This document shows positions 12,301-24,405 of a DNA stretch of 64,000 nt, piece after piece. The DNA is from Trissonchulus latispiculum (taxonomy: Eukaryota; Nematoda; Enoplea; Enoplida; Ironidae), in contig JASAND010015780.1 of NCBI GenBank assembly GCA_030248195.1, positions 62,001 through 126,000 of the forward strand. The letters are read 5' to 3'. The notes beneath the pieces are model-generated. The model searched no databases, was not told where the DNA came from, and saw only the letters and a list, made by a program, of their open reading frames with translations. Within the stretch, counting starts at the first letter, position 1, and the number at the start of each line of letters is the position of its first letter. A program made the position numbers and the translations under genes.

Positions 12301-13815
12301 CTCAACTCAACCGAGGATCATAGCTGGAGGAGATGTGAGTTCTTGGCCCATCTCAAGTTCAGAATTGATTGGGTTGTAAGTTGTAAGTGTTGCAGCGATA
12401 CAGCTTTCTTACATTCGTTCTTTTATTTATTGAGGTTTGTAACATTTTATCGGAATTTTGCCTAACACAAACCTTATGGCAAAACTTTTTACTGGTGTAC
12501 TGGATATGTTATGTACTGAACTGTTATCGCCAGGTAGTGAGCAACCACTGCCTGATACACCTTATTCTATCATATGCGATACACCAAATTTACCTTCTTA
12601 TACTGGTACAATGAGTTTGACAGTGAAAGTAGAGCTACAAAGCCAAAGAAAAAAGTCTGTTTCCCAACACTTTCCAAAACTGGTGGCTAAACGCCAGCAT
12701 AAACCTGAACCAGGCTTTGCAATACCATCAGCAGGTGGAATTGAATCGCTGAAATCACTGAATCACAATCACTGAAATAGTCAGACGTAACCTCACCAGC
12801 ACGTACAACTGCAGCGTTGCGAAAACCACGAAATTCGGACTAAAGCTTAGCGGTCAACCTGCTGCAAAGGTCAATGCAGCACAATTTAAAATCGAACTAT
12901 TACAAACGTCCACATCGTCCGCTTCCAGCTGCACTGCTCCAGGTATTTCCAGAAATCGGAAAGCAGAGTGGGCAATCACAGTTCAAATAAATATTTATGT
13001 GGTGACTATTCCGCATCCGCTTTTCTATTTTTGCAAGACATTTTGTGTTTATTTCGTGTATTTAGAACATTTAGTACTTACTTACTTGCTACGTTAGTAA
13101 AGCAATAACTTCCAATATTAGAGCAGTCATTTTTACGAATAAATTTTAATTGAATATCAGTCACAGATTTCAGGGAACTTTACTTTGCGATACGAAATCT
13201 ATGGAATAAAAAACGCAGACTTTCTGAACTCTATAGATGACAGCGCGCACAGTATTTGTGGATTTTATTATAGTCAATGGTAAACATCATCTTTTGGCGC
13301 CGATCTTGTTTGCCATTGCTGAGTCTGTTAAGGAGTCGGGTGGTGATTCCTTTTGGCGACATCAACTTAGAATCATTATTACTTATTCATTACTTGGAGT
13401 AAAGGAACCATTTTTAAATAAAATGTAGCTTTACATTTTTATTTTTAATGAATACAATGAAATTAAGTTTGGTTTTCACAATGTATTTTACTGCATTTTA
13501 AAAGAAATATTAATTTTCCAGATTTTTTGCAGACTGAAGTACTTATTTTCGTGAGACAAAGGTTATATCGTTCGATTCCTCTGAAAGCTGGGGATCATTT
13601 CTTAGGAGAAATTAGCAAAATGTCTGCGCAAACTGGAGTTTGCTTGCTTTTCCTAACTTTGGCAGACGACCAACTAAGCTAAAATGCAGCAATCGGAGCA
13701 ACTAAAAAGGATCTCGGGGTATTTTTGTGTAGAGCACATTTGCTAAGTGGCAACAGTCTTTTTACAAGAACTTGTTATATATTTATTGCTACAGGTTTAA
13801 GTTTAGTGGCAAAGT
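12301..13815. other. no supported gene
   Basis: A plus frame at 12458-12775 (105 residues, Ser/Pro-rich) and another at 13237-13428 (63 residues, ending beside an AATAAAATG) are the only candidates. Neither matches a family and neither shows clear exon boundaries. Confidence 0.4.
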
Positions 13816-13819
13816 CATA

Positions 13820-13985
13820 GAAAAGCATGAAATTGTAGGACCACCTATGGTTTTCGAGATCAATCATACATGCGACAGGTTAGACTCCCTGTGCTGCAAT
13901 GGCCCAAAAAGTTACCAAAGCATAAAATTGTACGACCACCTATGGGTTTCGAGATCAGTCATGCATGCGACAGGTTAGACTCTCT
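13820..13985 (+). repeat. tandem duplication, 94-bp period
   Basis: A block starting AAGCATGAAATTGTAGGACC near 13823 recurs 94 bases later with a few changes. Both copies end in GCGACAGGTTAGACTC. Two units only. Confidence 0.8.
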
Positions 13986-14309
13986 ATTACATTCACAATA
14001 TTTTATTTTCTATGTAGGTGCCGTTAGAGGATTGTAGAAATACTGTACCGTATATCTTTAATCAAAAGTTCTATTGTAATATAAAGTGCATGAAAAATTA
14101 CTAAATACTAATTGTATATAATAATTTTAAAACAAAGTATGCTAACTATAGACTAAAATTGAAAACTTATCAAATCGAAAAAGTTGTTCGAAACAGTCAG
14201 CATTAGAGCATAGTGACTAGTTGCTGATTCTTCCTTGCCTTTACTGATGACTGCTTAAAACTCGAAATTATGCATCTGCAGACAGTCTCGAACAGGTTCT
14301 GAGCATGTC

Positions 14310-14546
14310 ATGTCGGGTCAGGGGACCTTTGGAGGTGCTATCCGGCTGATCGCAGCTGGTGAACATGTGGCAAGGTTTACGCAGAATGTTAGAAGTGCTC
14401 TAAATAAATTGGGTGTTTTACCAACTCAACAGGATTTCGCAGATTTTGCCAGCTCGGTTTGTAGACGGTACAGGTCCATTTTCTGGCAAATAATGTGGTT
14501 GTGCCAAGTGGCAAATAAAATAAACAATATTGTGATGAATGAATAG
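14310..14546 (+). CDS. small open frame, possible terminal exon, unrecognised
   Basis: 78 residues, starting SGQGTFGG and ending in an Ile/Asn-rich tail, with a helical middle part (TQNVRSALNKLG). A stop is followed immediately by AT-rich sequence, and AATAAA occurs inside the last codons. Composition is more GC-rich than the flanks. No family recognised. Confidence 0.25.
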   Translation: MSGQGTFGGAIRLIAAGEHVARFTQNVRSALNKLGVLPTQQDFADFASSVCRRYRSIFWQIMWLCQVANKINNIVMNE

Positions 14547-16797
14547 ATGAAGAGTAGCATGAAGAAAGACTGCAGTTTCTTCTCTTATACTCAGCAAAAC
14601 CTGCCTAAAAGGTGACTGTTATCTATTAAATTGGGTTAACCATACAATCATGATCATCTTTGAAGTGTATCGACTTTGTAATTTTAGAATGTCAGCATCT
14701 GTGAAATCAAAAATGGTTTAGTGATCGTTGCACTGACACTATCCATTAACTTTGATTTCACATCAGTGACCCAATTTTTGAACTAAGGATATTGTCCATT
14801 AATTTTTAAGACAACAGTTGTAGAATTCAAAACGTGATACACTTCATTGGAATCGTGCATCTTGCACCAGTTGAGACAAGGTTTGTTCTCGACCTTTTCT
14901 CCTGGCCTACATGCTTTGACAATATACTGAGTATATAAGGCAATAACATTCTGAAATCAGCAGTAGTTTGATTATTTCTTCTCACGATGACTTCTGCTGC
15001 TACATTCGATTTTGGTAACTGCTAAAGTGTTCATGTTGGCTATCAGAAATCCTGGTTTGGATTGGATCCGGTACTTCATGACAAGTGGTTGCCTTTATCG
15101 GTTAAGTTTAGAATTTTTAAATTATCTATGAATCACTTAGGATTTAAGTTATTTTATATCTTGGTATTTGGTACCTTCCGAATGAGCATGCAGTTAAATC
15201 AAAGTTGGTCAAGTTACGCATAGATAGATAATTACAAATTCTAAGACGGACAATTGGAAGGAAGGCCCTTACATAAGTATTAGAAATTGTTACCGTTGTC
15301 AAGCAACTTCACTTGTGTTAAGGTATGATATATTAAGCATATCATGCAGTACCTTTTAACATGTTTGATATGTTTTGAGACTATATTTGGAATCCATTCC
15401 ATCAGCAAAAGTATCTACTGGACTGGTATTGAATGAATAATGAAATGTGGTTGGCAGGTCGATTGGCAGACCATATTTATGGATGCGGGAGTTTGTACAC
15501 CCGTGCTTGGAACGAGCTAAGTTGATACTTCTAGTTAGTTCTTAGTTAACACAACTTATGTCTGGATTTCACTGTTTAAATAAAGGAAGTTTAAATCTAT
15601 CGGAACTCCAAGTCGCGGTTAGGATTTGTGGACTCTTCCGTAGATTTTGTAGAATGATAATGTGGCAGTTGATTGGGATCAGGTTGGGACATGGCGGGTG
15701 AAAAAGGTCCCTCTGTGTTTCCTGCCTGTATCGCAATCAAATGAAACATTATTAACTAGGCGGAAAAAATTTAAATTTATGCAATATTCAATGTAGGAAA
15801 ATTTTTTTGATGGACTTTTCAACTTTCCTGTCTAAGTACTCGGCCGTCCTCCCGAATCCTTTCTGCAGCCGTTATTTTGTCCGTTTTTAACCCTTCCGAG
15901 TGGGTTCTATAGACTTCCGCCATCTTAGTCACTATTGATCTGCGGGGGGCAGCCGTAGTCGCCGAACAGCACGACTAATGCTACCCTGGGCGTGACTGAA
16001 ATAACCGTACGTCAGTACTGCTTGGGTATCATGTTTTCTATCCTTGATCCTCGCCTTTCCGCCTCTTGTCCACCTTTTGGACTGCGGAGGGCAGCATAAT
16101 TAAGGTCTCTAACGAGAACCTAAATTGCTGGGCACCAAGATAAAAAAAATCCTGGTTTTTGCCAATGGAATTCATTCGAACCCATGCTGCAGATTTATTC
16201 AAACTGTTAGTTTGAATCGAAAAGAATTTGATGCTTTGAAGGGTCGAAAGGATTTGGTTTCTGTGGATGTGAAGTGTGAAACCTATTCTAAGTTGGTGAA
16301 CCTGCATTGCCTTAAGGAGGAAGTGACTAATTAACGATTTTATTATATTACTAGATGAAACAATGAACAATGCAGTAGCCCCTGTACCCGTGGTGGGACT
16401 TCAGCCGAAATTCAGTTTATATGCCTCAGGGCTAGACAATTTTCACAACAGCACAATAAATCAAACACATCAGAGAGACAGCTTCCAGGCCGGCCGCCTA
16501 ACAAAACTCCAGACTAACTGCTGGCAAGTCAAAATTGACGCCCTTTTAACTCAGCCTGAATCAAGAGACGTACAAAGTTCATCGATAGCAATACCAAGAA
16601 TTTGACGTTTAACAAATTCTGCAGTCTTTCACACGTTAAAACCTATCAGTCAGCAACCAACAATATCTGATACATGCCCATGTCAAAATGTTAAAACTCC
16701 ATAATTCTCTGAATTATAAATACAAGTGGGTCGTAACAACGTTGTTGATGCAGACACAACAAAAATATAAGCGCAACCAAAATGAAATTACGCATAA
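14547..16797. other. no supported gene
   Basis: AT-rich, with small frames at 16125-16334 and 16363-16605 that I cannot assign. A more GC-rich patch at 15840-16080 has no continuous frame. Confidence 0.45.
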
Positions 16798-17395
16798 ATG
16801 TTTAATTTGAAATTTGCGTTAGACCAACTTAAAGAGTCGTTTGATATCAAGAAACTTCAGAGACTCCACAGAAGGAAAAGCATGGGTTTGCAATAGTGTG
16901 GTTGCAAACGGCTTACTGTTTCTTACTACAGTTAAAATCCTTTAGTCGAGGTCCGCTACTGGCAAATTAGTGCAGACAAGCCAACATTCTGGTACGGAGT
17001 CGGTTTTAACCTCATGGAGTGGGAAAGATTAATAATTTTTGGAATCTAAAATTAGAAAGGCCATTAACAAATTAATGGAATATCTTGAAAGCATAAAAGT
17101 GGATAGTTCGGTTGAATCTGGTGGCGGTAACGGTAACCCTGATTGATATTGGGAATTTTGGAGGAGTGGAAACTTTAGAAAAGAGGGAATAGAAGCAGGT
17201 GGTTATTGGGAATGTGAACATTGGCGTTGGTGGCTTTGAAGGAGTAAATTGTGTGGCAAAGGGGAAATTGCAGCAGATTGGTATTTAAAAAGTGATGTCT
17301 GGTGTTGATGGGTTCGAACTTTGGAAATGGTCGAAAGAGGTGGTAATGAAGCAAGAGGTGATGAAGGGGTTGCAGCCAAACGTAGACTGCGTTAA
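16798..17395 (+). pseudogene. decayed PC4-like (p15 coactivator-type) ssDNA-binding gene
   Basis: Read from the ATG at 16798 the frame contains two internal stops, then the recognisable phrase VRYW...GVGFNLMEWERL. After a one-base shift it continues with IRKAINKLMEYL. This pattern (basic beta strand with RYW, a glycine turn, a hydrophobic strand with [E]W, then a closing helix) is that of the C-terminal PC4 fold, and it matches the intact gene at 54567-55205 and the broken copy at 25925-26711. A Gly-rich tail (GGGNGNPD, later SGVDGF) follows in shifting frames. That tail resembles the tail of the 26-kb copy but not of the 54-kb copy. It is a pseudogene on any reading: two nonsense codons and at least one frameshift. 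Confidence 0.6.
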
Positions 17396-17895
17396 TGATT
17401 TACATTTATTGTATTTTTATTGGTTTTGTTTGTTCATTAAATAATCGTGTGTTTATTTAAAACTAATAGATAATAAGAACCTTCGTTTACTTCTTATTGA
17501 AAAGGAAATCAGAATTTATCATATTGCAGTATTTTCTTAATTTAGTACTTTACTCATATACTAGGACATAGATGTCAGTTTAAGAGGTTTTATCAAACTG
17601 TTTCCAAAATTGTTTAATAGTTTTCAATTCAAAGTGGTTTCAATTTTGTTTCAAGTTTTCTAATTTTCTCATCCACATAGGTGATATGAACAGATTTCTT
17701 GTGTGCATTTCTCAAAAAGAATAAAAGAAATTAAAGTTTAGCCTTGAGTTTACAAAGTAGTTAATTCACAACAACTGATTACATCAAGAAATGTTAAAGT
17801 CTAAGTCTAAGTTTAAAATATGACGGAAAGATTTTCGTTTCAAACTATACATTTATAATTCTATGAAACAAGTTCCAGCATAACGTTTTAGCATA

Positions 17896-17952
<57 letters not shown>

Positions 17953-18559
17953 TGAGACAAAATTTCAGACGTTGTTTAAAACTCTAATTTCACCCAACAG
18001 CATTTCCAATCTAAGTTAAACAATTTCATATGCAAGGAATGATATTTTGACCAACTTGACATGTTTTGTGAAATTTTAGTTACAAATAAGTAATCGTTTG
18101 GGTAGATATCTGCCTCGAGCGATTTGTCAATTTTTCAATTCAGTCACTTTTTGTGTTGAAGTTTAACTGCCAATAAAATATTATTTCAACTTTGTAATAT
18201 GTAACGACCAGTGACAATTTCGGCAGGAATACTTGGCGTTTCCAAAAGTTCAAATACTTTTTGCAATCCAACAACTGTGAAAATCACCGTACATTAACTT
18301 GGCGACGTTCAAACTTATCAAAGCATCAATGAAACTGGACATCAGAACATTTTGTTTTGATGAAACTGACCTGTGGTGCTACAATTCATCGTTTTGTAAG
18401 CATGAATCGGTGTTTCGCAGCACCTGCAGCTATGGAATAACTGGTTTCAAAATAAAACCGTAATGATCGCAAATTCATTTTCACATCTGGTACTAAGGTG
18501 CGTAATAAATAATGTTCATGAATTAATAATTTTGCCTAATTAGAATAATGAAAACAGTG
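17396..18559. other. no gene seen apart from a microsatellite
   Basis: AT-rich. Contains the dinucleotide repeat listed separately. Confidence 0.6.
17899..17950. repeat. (AT)n microsatellite
   Basis: About 26 uninterrupted AT dinucleotides. Confidence 0.95.
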
Positions 18560-18648
18560 TACTAACAAAGCAGTAATTTCCATAGTAAGTTTATATATTA
18601 TGTATCTTGACAAAAATACATATTGATTACGATAAGTTAGTATGAATT
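18560..18648. repeat. left half of a split dispersed repeat
   Basis: Matches the beginning of the intact repeat copy at 3774-3870 (TTTCCATAG ... CTTGACAAAA ... AGTATGAATTTC). Its continuation is found only at 24105. Confidence 0.75.
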
Positions 18649-19327
18649 TCGTAAATCAGGTAGTGCGCGTCAGCGCACTACCTAGAATAGGGAAAAAAAG
18701 GCGTATTGCGCAGTGTTGGAACATAGTTTCCCCTGGTGCCGGCGGAAGAGATGAGCTAGAGCCTTGATATTGTACCAGTAGAAAGCCCTTCACGAGGGGT
18801 CCATGCTCTGCAAATTTGAGCAAAATCGGCCGAGCCGTTTTTGAGATATGGCAGATTGAATTTTTCAGTGCACGACTTTCTCTCACTTTTTTTTCGCCCC
18901 CACCCTAGAGGTCGGAGCTCTTAGATTTCCTATACCATATGGGGTTTTTTGTGAACAACTTTTTCCCCATTTCTGGGGAACTGAGTATGGAGTAGGTAGG
19001 GCCTCCCCATAGGTCTGTGTACATAGCAGGATTTCGATTTTTTCGGAGATAGTTTTTTTCCAAAATGGTCAATTCGTAAATTCGGGTAAACTTTTGTTTG
19101 GCTGGGACAATGGGACTGGGGTTGGCTGTGGAGTATTACCCCATGGGGTAGATGAGCACAAAGCATATGAATTTCGGATCTGTCCCCTGTGGCTTGCTGG
19201 CCAGGGGTCACAAGTTAACGTGTAAAAGGGGGGGTCTGGGCCTATGGACCGTGGAGCCCTACACATAAGAGCTGCTGGGCTGAGGTTTTGTATTCGAATA
19301 GGAACCCCTATATGGTGAATCTAAAAG

Positions 19328-20583
19328 GCCCATTAGTTTCGCTGTAGGACCTATCCATGTGACTGGGGAGCACCCTGATGGTGGTGGGCCCAACCGTGTC
19401 GCAACTCCAACTTTAGCCTCTTATACAGAAAGATCCACAGTGAGCAGGTCTTTCTTATTTGGGATTTGGGGTGGGGTGCGGGGGCACTACAGCATAGACT
19501 ATAGTAGGTTTCGCCCGGACCACTGTGGCGCCCTGGCCAGGGGTCCGGACCGGGGACCGGGCCCAAAATGGCCAAAAATCGATTTTTCCAGAAGTGGCCA
19601 AGTTTGGTATCAAATGAAAGGCCTTGGTGAGGCGAACATTTTTGTCCTTGGAGGACCCCTCCAAAGTGGACCCAGCGACTTGTGGCGCCCTGACCAGGGT
19701 CCGGACTGGTCAAAAATCAATTTTTTAAAAAATTTCTAACTTTGGTATCAAATGAAAGCCCTTGGTTAGGCGAACTTTTTTTGTCATTGGAGGACCCCTC
19801 CAAAGTGGACCCGCCGGCCTGTGGCACCCTGACCAGGGTCCGGACCGGTCCAAAATGGCCAAAAATCGATTTTTCCAAAAGTGGCCAAGTTTGGTATCAA
19901 ATGAAAGGCCTTGGTGAGGCGAACATTTTTGTCCTTGGAGGACCCCTCCAAAGTGGACCCAGCGACTTGTGGCGCCCTGACCAGGGTCCGGACTGGTCAA
20001 AAATCAATTTTTTAAAAAATTTCTAACTTTGGTATCAAATGAAAGCCCTTGGTTAGGCGAACTTTTTTTGTCATTGGAGGACCCCTCCAAAGTGGACCCA
20101 CCGGCCTGTGGCGCCCTGACCAGGGACCGGACTGGTCAAAAATCGGTTTTCCAAAAAAATTCCAACTTTGGTATCAAATGAAAGCCCTTGCTGAGGCGAA
20201 CAGTTTTTGTCATTGTAGGACCCCTCCAAAGTGACCCCAGCGGCCTGTGGCGCCCTGACCAGGATCCGGATTGGTCAAAAATTGATTTTTTAAAAAATTT
20301 CCGACTTTGATATCAAATGAAAGCCCATGGTGACGCGAGCATTTTTTATCATTGGAAGACCCCTCCAAAGTTTATCCAGCAGGCTCTGGCTGACCTAGGT
20401 GGATGTTGCCTAAAAACGAATTTTTTTTAGTAACTAAGCTGACCTAGGTGAATATTGCCTAAAAACGAATTTTTTGGAAGTAATTAAGTTTGGTATATAT
20501 CTAATAAGCATAGTGCTCCGCCGGTAATAGGTCATACTATGTTTCACCAGTGCGCAATGCGGCATGTTTGTTACATATAGTCA
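19328..20583 (+). repeat. GC-rich block, first copy of a 1.1-1.26-kb tandem duplication
   Basis: Starts AAAGGCCCATTAGTTTCGC and ends GTTACATATAGTCA. The next block (20584-21703) has the same start and end with small differences. This copy holds six internal 139-bp units marked by GGTATCAAATGAAAG at about 19606, 19744, 19893, 20031, 20170 and 20309. The many open frames across it on both strands are a by-product of the GC-rich repeat. Confidence 0.9.
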
Positions 20584-21703
20584 AGGCCCATTAGTTTCGC
20601 TGTAGGACCTATCCATGTGGCTGGGGGGCACCCTGATGGTGGTGGGCCCAACCGTGTCGCAACTCCAACTTTAGCCTCTTATACAGAAAGATCCACAGTG
20701 AGCAGGTCTTTCTTATTTGGGATTTGGGGTGGGGTGCGGGGGCACTACAGCATAGACTATAGTAGGTTTCGCCCGGACCGCTGTGGCGCCCTGGCCAGGG
20801 GTCCGGACCGGGGACCGGGCCCAAAATGGCCAAAAATCGATTTTTCCAGAAGTGGCCAGGTTTGATATCAAATGAAAGCCCTTGATGAGGCAAACATTTT
20901 TTGTCATTGGAGGACCCCTCCAAAGTGGACCCGCCGGCCTGTGGCACCCTGACCAGGGTCCGGACCGGTCCAAAATGGCCAAAAATCGATTTTTCCAAAA
21001 GTGGCCAAGTTTGGTATCAAATGAAAGGCCTTGGTGAGGCGAACATTTTTTGTCATTGGAGGACCCCTCCAAAGTGGACCCAGCGACTTGTGGCGCCCTG
21101 ACCAGGGTCCGGACTGGTCAAAAATCGATTTTTTAAAAAATTTCTAACTTTGGTATCAAATGAAAGCCCTTGGTTAGGCGAACTTTTTTTGTCATTGGAG
21201 AACCCCTTCAAAGTGGACCCACCGGCCTGTGGCGCCCTGACCAGGGACCGGACTGGTCAAAAATCGGTTTTCCAAAAAAATTCCAACTTTGGTATCAAAT
21301 GAAAGCCCTTGCTGAGGCGAACAGTTTTTGTCATTGTAGGACCCCTCCAAAGTGACCCCAGCGGCCTGTGGCGCCCTGACCAGGGTCCGGATTGGTCAAA
21401 AATTGATTTTTTAAAAAATTTCCGACTTTGATATCAGATGAAAGCCCATGGTGACGCGAGCATTTTTTATCATTGGAAGACCCCTCCAAAGTTTATCCAG
21501 CAGGCTCTGGCTGACCTAGGTGGATGTTGCCTAAAAACGAATTTTTTTAGTAACTAAGCTGACCTAGGTGAATATTGCCTAAAAACGAATTTTTTGAAAG
21601 TAATTAAGTTTGGTATATATCTAATAAGCATAGTGCTCCGCCGGTAATAGGTCATACTATGTTTCACCAGTGCGCAATGCGGCATGTTTGTTACATATAG
21701 TCA
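20584..21703 (+). repeat. GC-rich block, second copy with one unit fewer
   Basis: Near-identical to 19328-20583 but shorter by one internal unit. The marker phrase occurs at about 20863, 21013, 21152, 21291 and 21430. Units contain CCTGACCAGGGTCCGGAC and a CCAAAAATCGATTTTTCC palindrome. Confidence 0.9.
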
Positions 21704-21712
21704 GCGGGAATT

Positions 21713-21750
21713 TCGCATGCATGCATCACACGCATGCATGCATGCATGTA
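21713..21750. repeat. GCAT tetranucleotide repeat
   Basis: Several GCAT units interrupted by CACAC. Confidence 0.8.
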
Positions 21751-22663
21751 TTATCTACATATGTTGTACTATGTTTTTTCTTTGATGATGTTTTAGGGAA
21801 TGGAAACGTCAAGATGTTTTTGTTTTGATTCTTTTCTTCGGAACGATTATCGATTATTTACGAGTGTATTAGTTACAGTGTGTCTTGGATTGTATAGCCG
21901 GTGCTGCGCATTTAAGGTGTTATGCCTTAAACTTTTAACTTCTACATATTTTTTCCTATATTTTTACAGGCTAACTCGATAGGTTAATTTTGGTGATTAC
22001 AACTAATTTCAAATCTTTATAATCAAGTAGTAGCTTTCATATATACAGGTGTAACTTCTTTTCGATTTTATCTTTTGAAATTTGTGTTTCCAGCTTTAAG
22101 TTTTATGTCTCACCCGTGTGCACTTACGGAACATTTGTATATGTTTAACTGTACTTCAGGTTTTTTTACTATGGATCTCATCTGTAGGTTAGCTTATGGA
22201 TATGTCTCCGTTTTACAAGTTATCTTTTGTTTTTAAGAAGTTTTTATTCTTTGCACTTCCTGTTTTCAGTTTATTCTATTTGGATAAATTACAGTTGGTT
22301 AAAAATTTGACTTAAAGATGCGGCTTGTTCAGAATCGGTCATTCCGTCTCGCAGATGATCTCTGTATAGTATTTTGTTTTTTGTGTTTGTTTCTTCAGTT
22401 AGTATCATCTAGTATATTTCTTTTGTATCATACATGTACGTATAATTTTATCAAAAATTAAAATGTATTTTGGAATGTGCTTTGCTCTTTACTAATAGGT
22501 GGTTTAGTTAGTGCGTATTTTTTCGTAGAGTTTAACGTATTTCTAAGTTAGCATTTCATAAAACAAAAGTATTGTTGTATATTTAATTGTATAAGTATTG
22601 TATAAGCAAATTCTTAAAATTTATTAAGCCTGCGGAGAAAAGCTCTACAGCGGAAAAATAAAA

Positions 22664-24108
22664 GAAACTAGAGGGAAAAATGCCCTAGACGGGCATGCAG
22701 TGGCTAGAATAGGGAAAGAAGGAAGGGCGGAAAAATGCCAATATAATTGACAGTCGGAGCTGAAAATGATAGAAACTAGGTTCAGCGCCGAATAGGGAAA
22801 GCAGTCGGCGCTGAAAATTATTGAAACGAGATTCAGCGCCGGATAGAGAAATCAGTCGGCGTTGAAAATGATAGAAACTAGATTCAGCGCCGAAAAGGGA
22901 AAGCAGTCGGCGCTGAAAATTATAGAAACTAGATTCAGCGCCGAATAGGGAAAGCAGTCGGCGCTGAAAATTATAGAAACTAGATTTACCGCCGAATAGG
23001 GAATGCAGCCGGGTAGCGTGGAACAGGCAATTCCTCCGTCCACCCTATTCGCGTGAATTGCGATATATCCAGCTCAACGGTCCATTTCTCTAACAATGCT
23101 ACCTTCGATACGGTAATCTCATTAACTGTGAATGGGTTTTATACTTACTCGCGTGAATTACAATAATATATTGGTATGAGCAGCTGCTTTCTCGTACAAT
23201 TTTATCTCAAACAGCAATCTAGAAACTGTCCCTGGGTTGTCTACTTTCAGACTTACTTGAGCCTCGCGACTGTAGCATATCTACTGCCATCGCGTTTTAA
23301 TGTCCTAATATTGACAGGATTAAGATTTCATTTTGGCACATACTTTTATCGGCTTTTCCAACAACATTTTTAACGATCAATGACACTTTTAATTTGTTTT
23401 AGACTATTATTAAGAGCGAAATTATTAAAGATCCAAATGCGTAACAGAGAATTAGTAATACTAATAGACAATGCAGTTTATGTACTCCATGCAGAACAAA
23501 CCCAGCTTTAACTTTGCGTTAAAGAACACAGCTAGTTAGCTACAGCACGTTTCGTTCACATAATGACACATAATGTTAACTGCATTAGTTCATGATCCTC
23601 AATCAACCACGAAGTTTCTACTCCACAAAAGCAGACTTTGCTTACACAAACGATGTTGTATCCTGCCTCATTTCAAACGGAGCATATAGCACGTTCTCGG
23701 GTAGTGCAGAGCAGTTCACGCGAATAGGATGGACGGAGGAATTGCCTGTTCCACGCTACCCGGCTGCATTCCCTATTCGGCGGTAAATCTAGTTTCTATA
23801 ATTTTCAGCGCCGACTGCTTTCCCTATTCGGCGCTGAATCTAGTTTCTATAATTTTCAGCGCCGACTGCTTTCCCTTTTCGGCGCTGAATCTAGTTTCTA
23901 TCATTTTCAACGCCGACTGATTTCTCTATCCGGCGCTGAATCTAGTTTCAATAATTTTCAGCGCCGACTGCTTTCCCTATTCGGCGCTGAACCTAGTTTC
24001 TATCATTTTCAGCTCCGACTGTCAATTATATTGGCATTTTTCCGCCCTTCCTTCTTTCCTTATTCTAGCCACTGCATGCCCGTCTTGGGCATTTTTCCCT
24101 CTAGTTTC
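22664..24108. mobile_element. foldback element with 397-bp inverted arms
   Basis: The left arm (about 22664-23060) is the near-perfect inverse of the right arm (about 23712-24108). The termini read GAAACTAGAGGGAAAAATGCC and its inverse. Each arm carries about five direct units of 51 bases (GTCGGCGCTGAAAATTATAG...). Each unit is itself an imperfect palindrome, because CGGCGCTGAA pairs with TTCAGCGCCG. The 650-base loop (23061-23711) is AT-rich without a gene. The 63-residue frames that appear once in each arm come from the symmetric repeat and are not taken as genes. Confidence 0.9.
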
Positions 24109-24405
24109 GCTTTGCAAAACCTGGTTTTAATGAAAAACCTTTCGGAACCTGAATTATTGACCAAATTATTAACAACTTCAAATTTTAATGAAATTTACAA
24201 TAACCCCGCTGTATGCTGTTTATAATTTCGTAATCATTTGAACAAAAGCTTAGGCTAATGAGTTTCAAGTGATAGCATTGTGTATTCAAACAATGCCTTG
24301 TTACTAAAAATTGGGAAAACAAGAAGAAATAGAAGTATTAATTTCGGTAACACTGCATGGAAATCTCCAAAGCAATTTGTTACTGTTCAAGAATAACTGT
24401 TTCAT
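24105..24405. repeat. right half of a split dispersed repeat
   Basis: Continues the similarity to 3885-4185 (TTTCGCTTTGCAAAA ... AACAAGAAGAAATAG) that breaks off at 18648. Confidence 0.75.

Larger units (their letters stand above)
18649..24104. mobile_element. 5.45-kb composite insertion with no clear genes
   Basis: The block is absent from the otherwise similar repeat at 3774-4185, so it was inserted between the halves 18560-18648 and 24105-24405. Its left end holds a short palindrome (GTAGTGCGC...GCGCACTAC, 18660-18681). Its right part is the foldback element 22664-24108. In between lie the duplicated 1.1-1.26-kb block and about 950 bases of AT-rich DNA (21750-22620). The phrase CTAGAATAGGGAAA occurs both near the left end (18682) and in the foldback arm (22705), which suggests the whole is one element or a nested pair. 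No target duplication is certain. Confidence 0.6.

Noticed and set aside
19351..21355. Many open frames of 60-129 codons on both strands
   Set aside because: They lie on GC-rich 139-bp tandem units, repeat their own sequence, and are open in several frames at once; a repeat artefact.
22852..23920. Two identical 63-residue frames, one in each orientation
   Set aside because: They are mirror images from the arms of the foldback element and consist of repeated 17-residue units.
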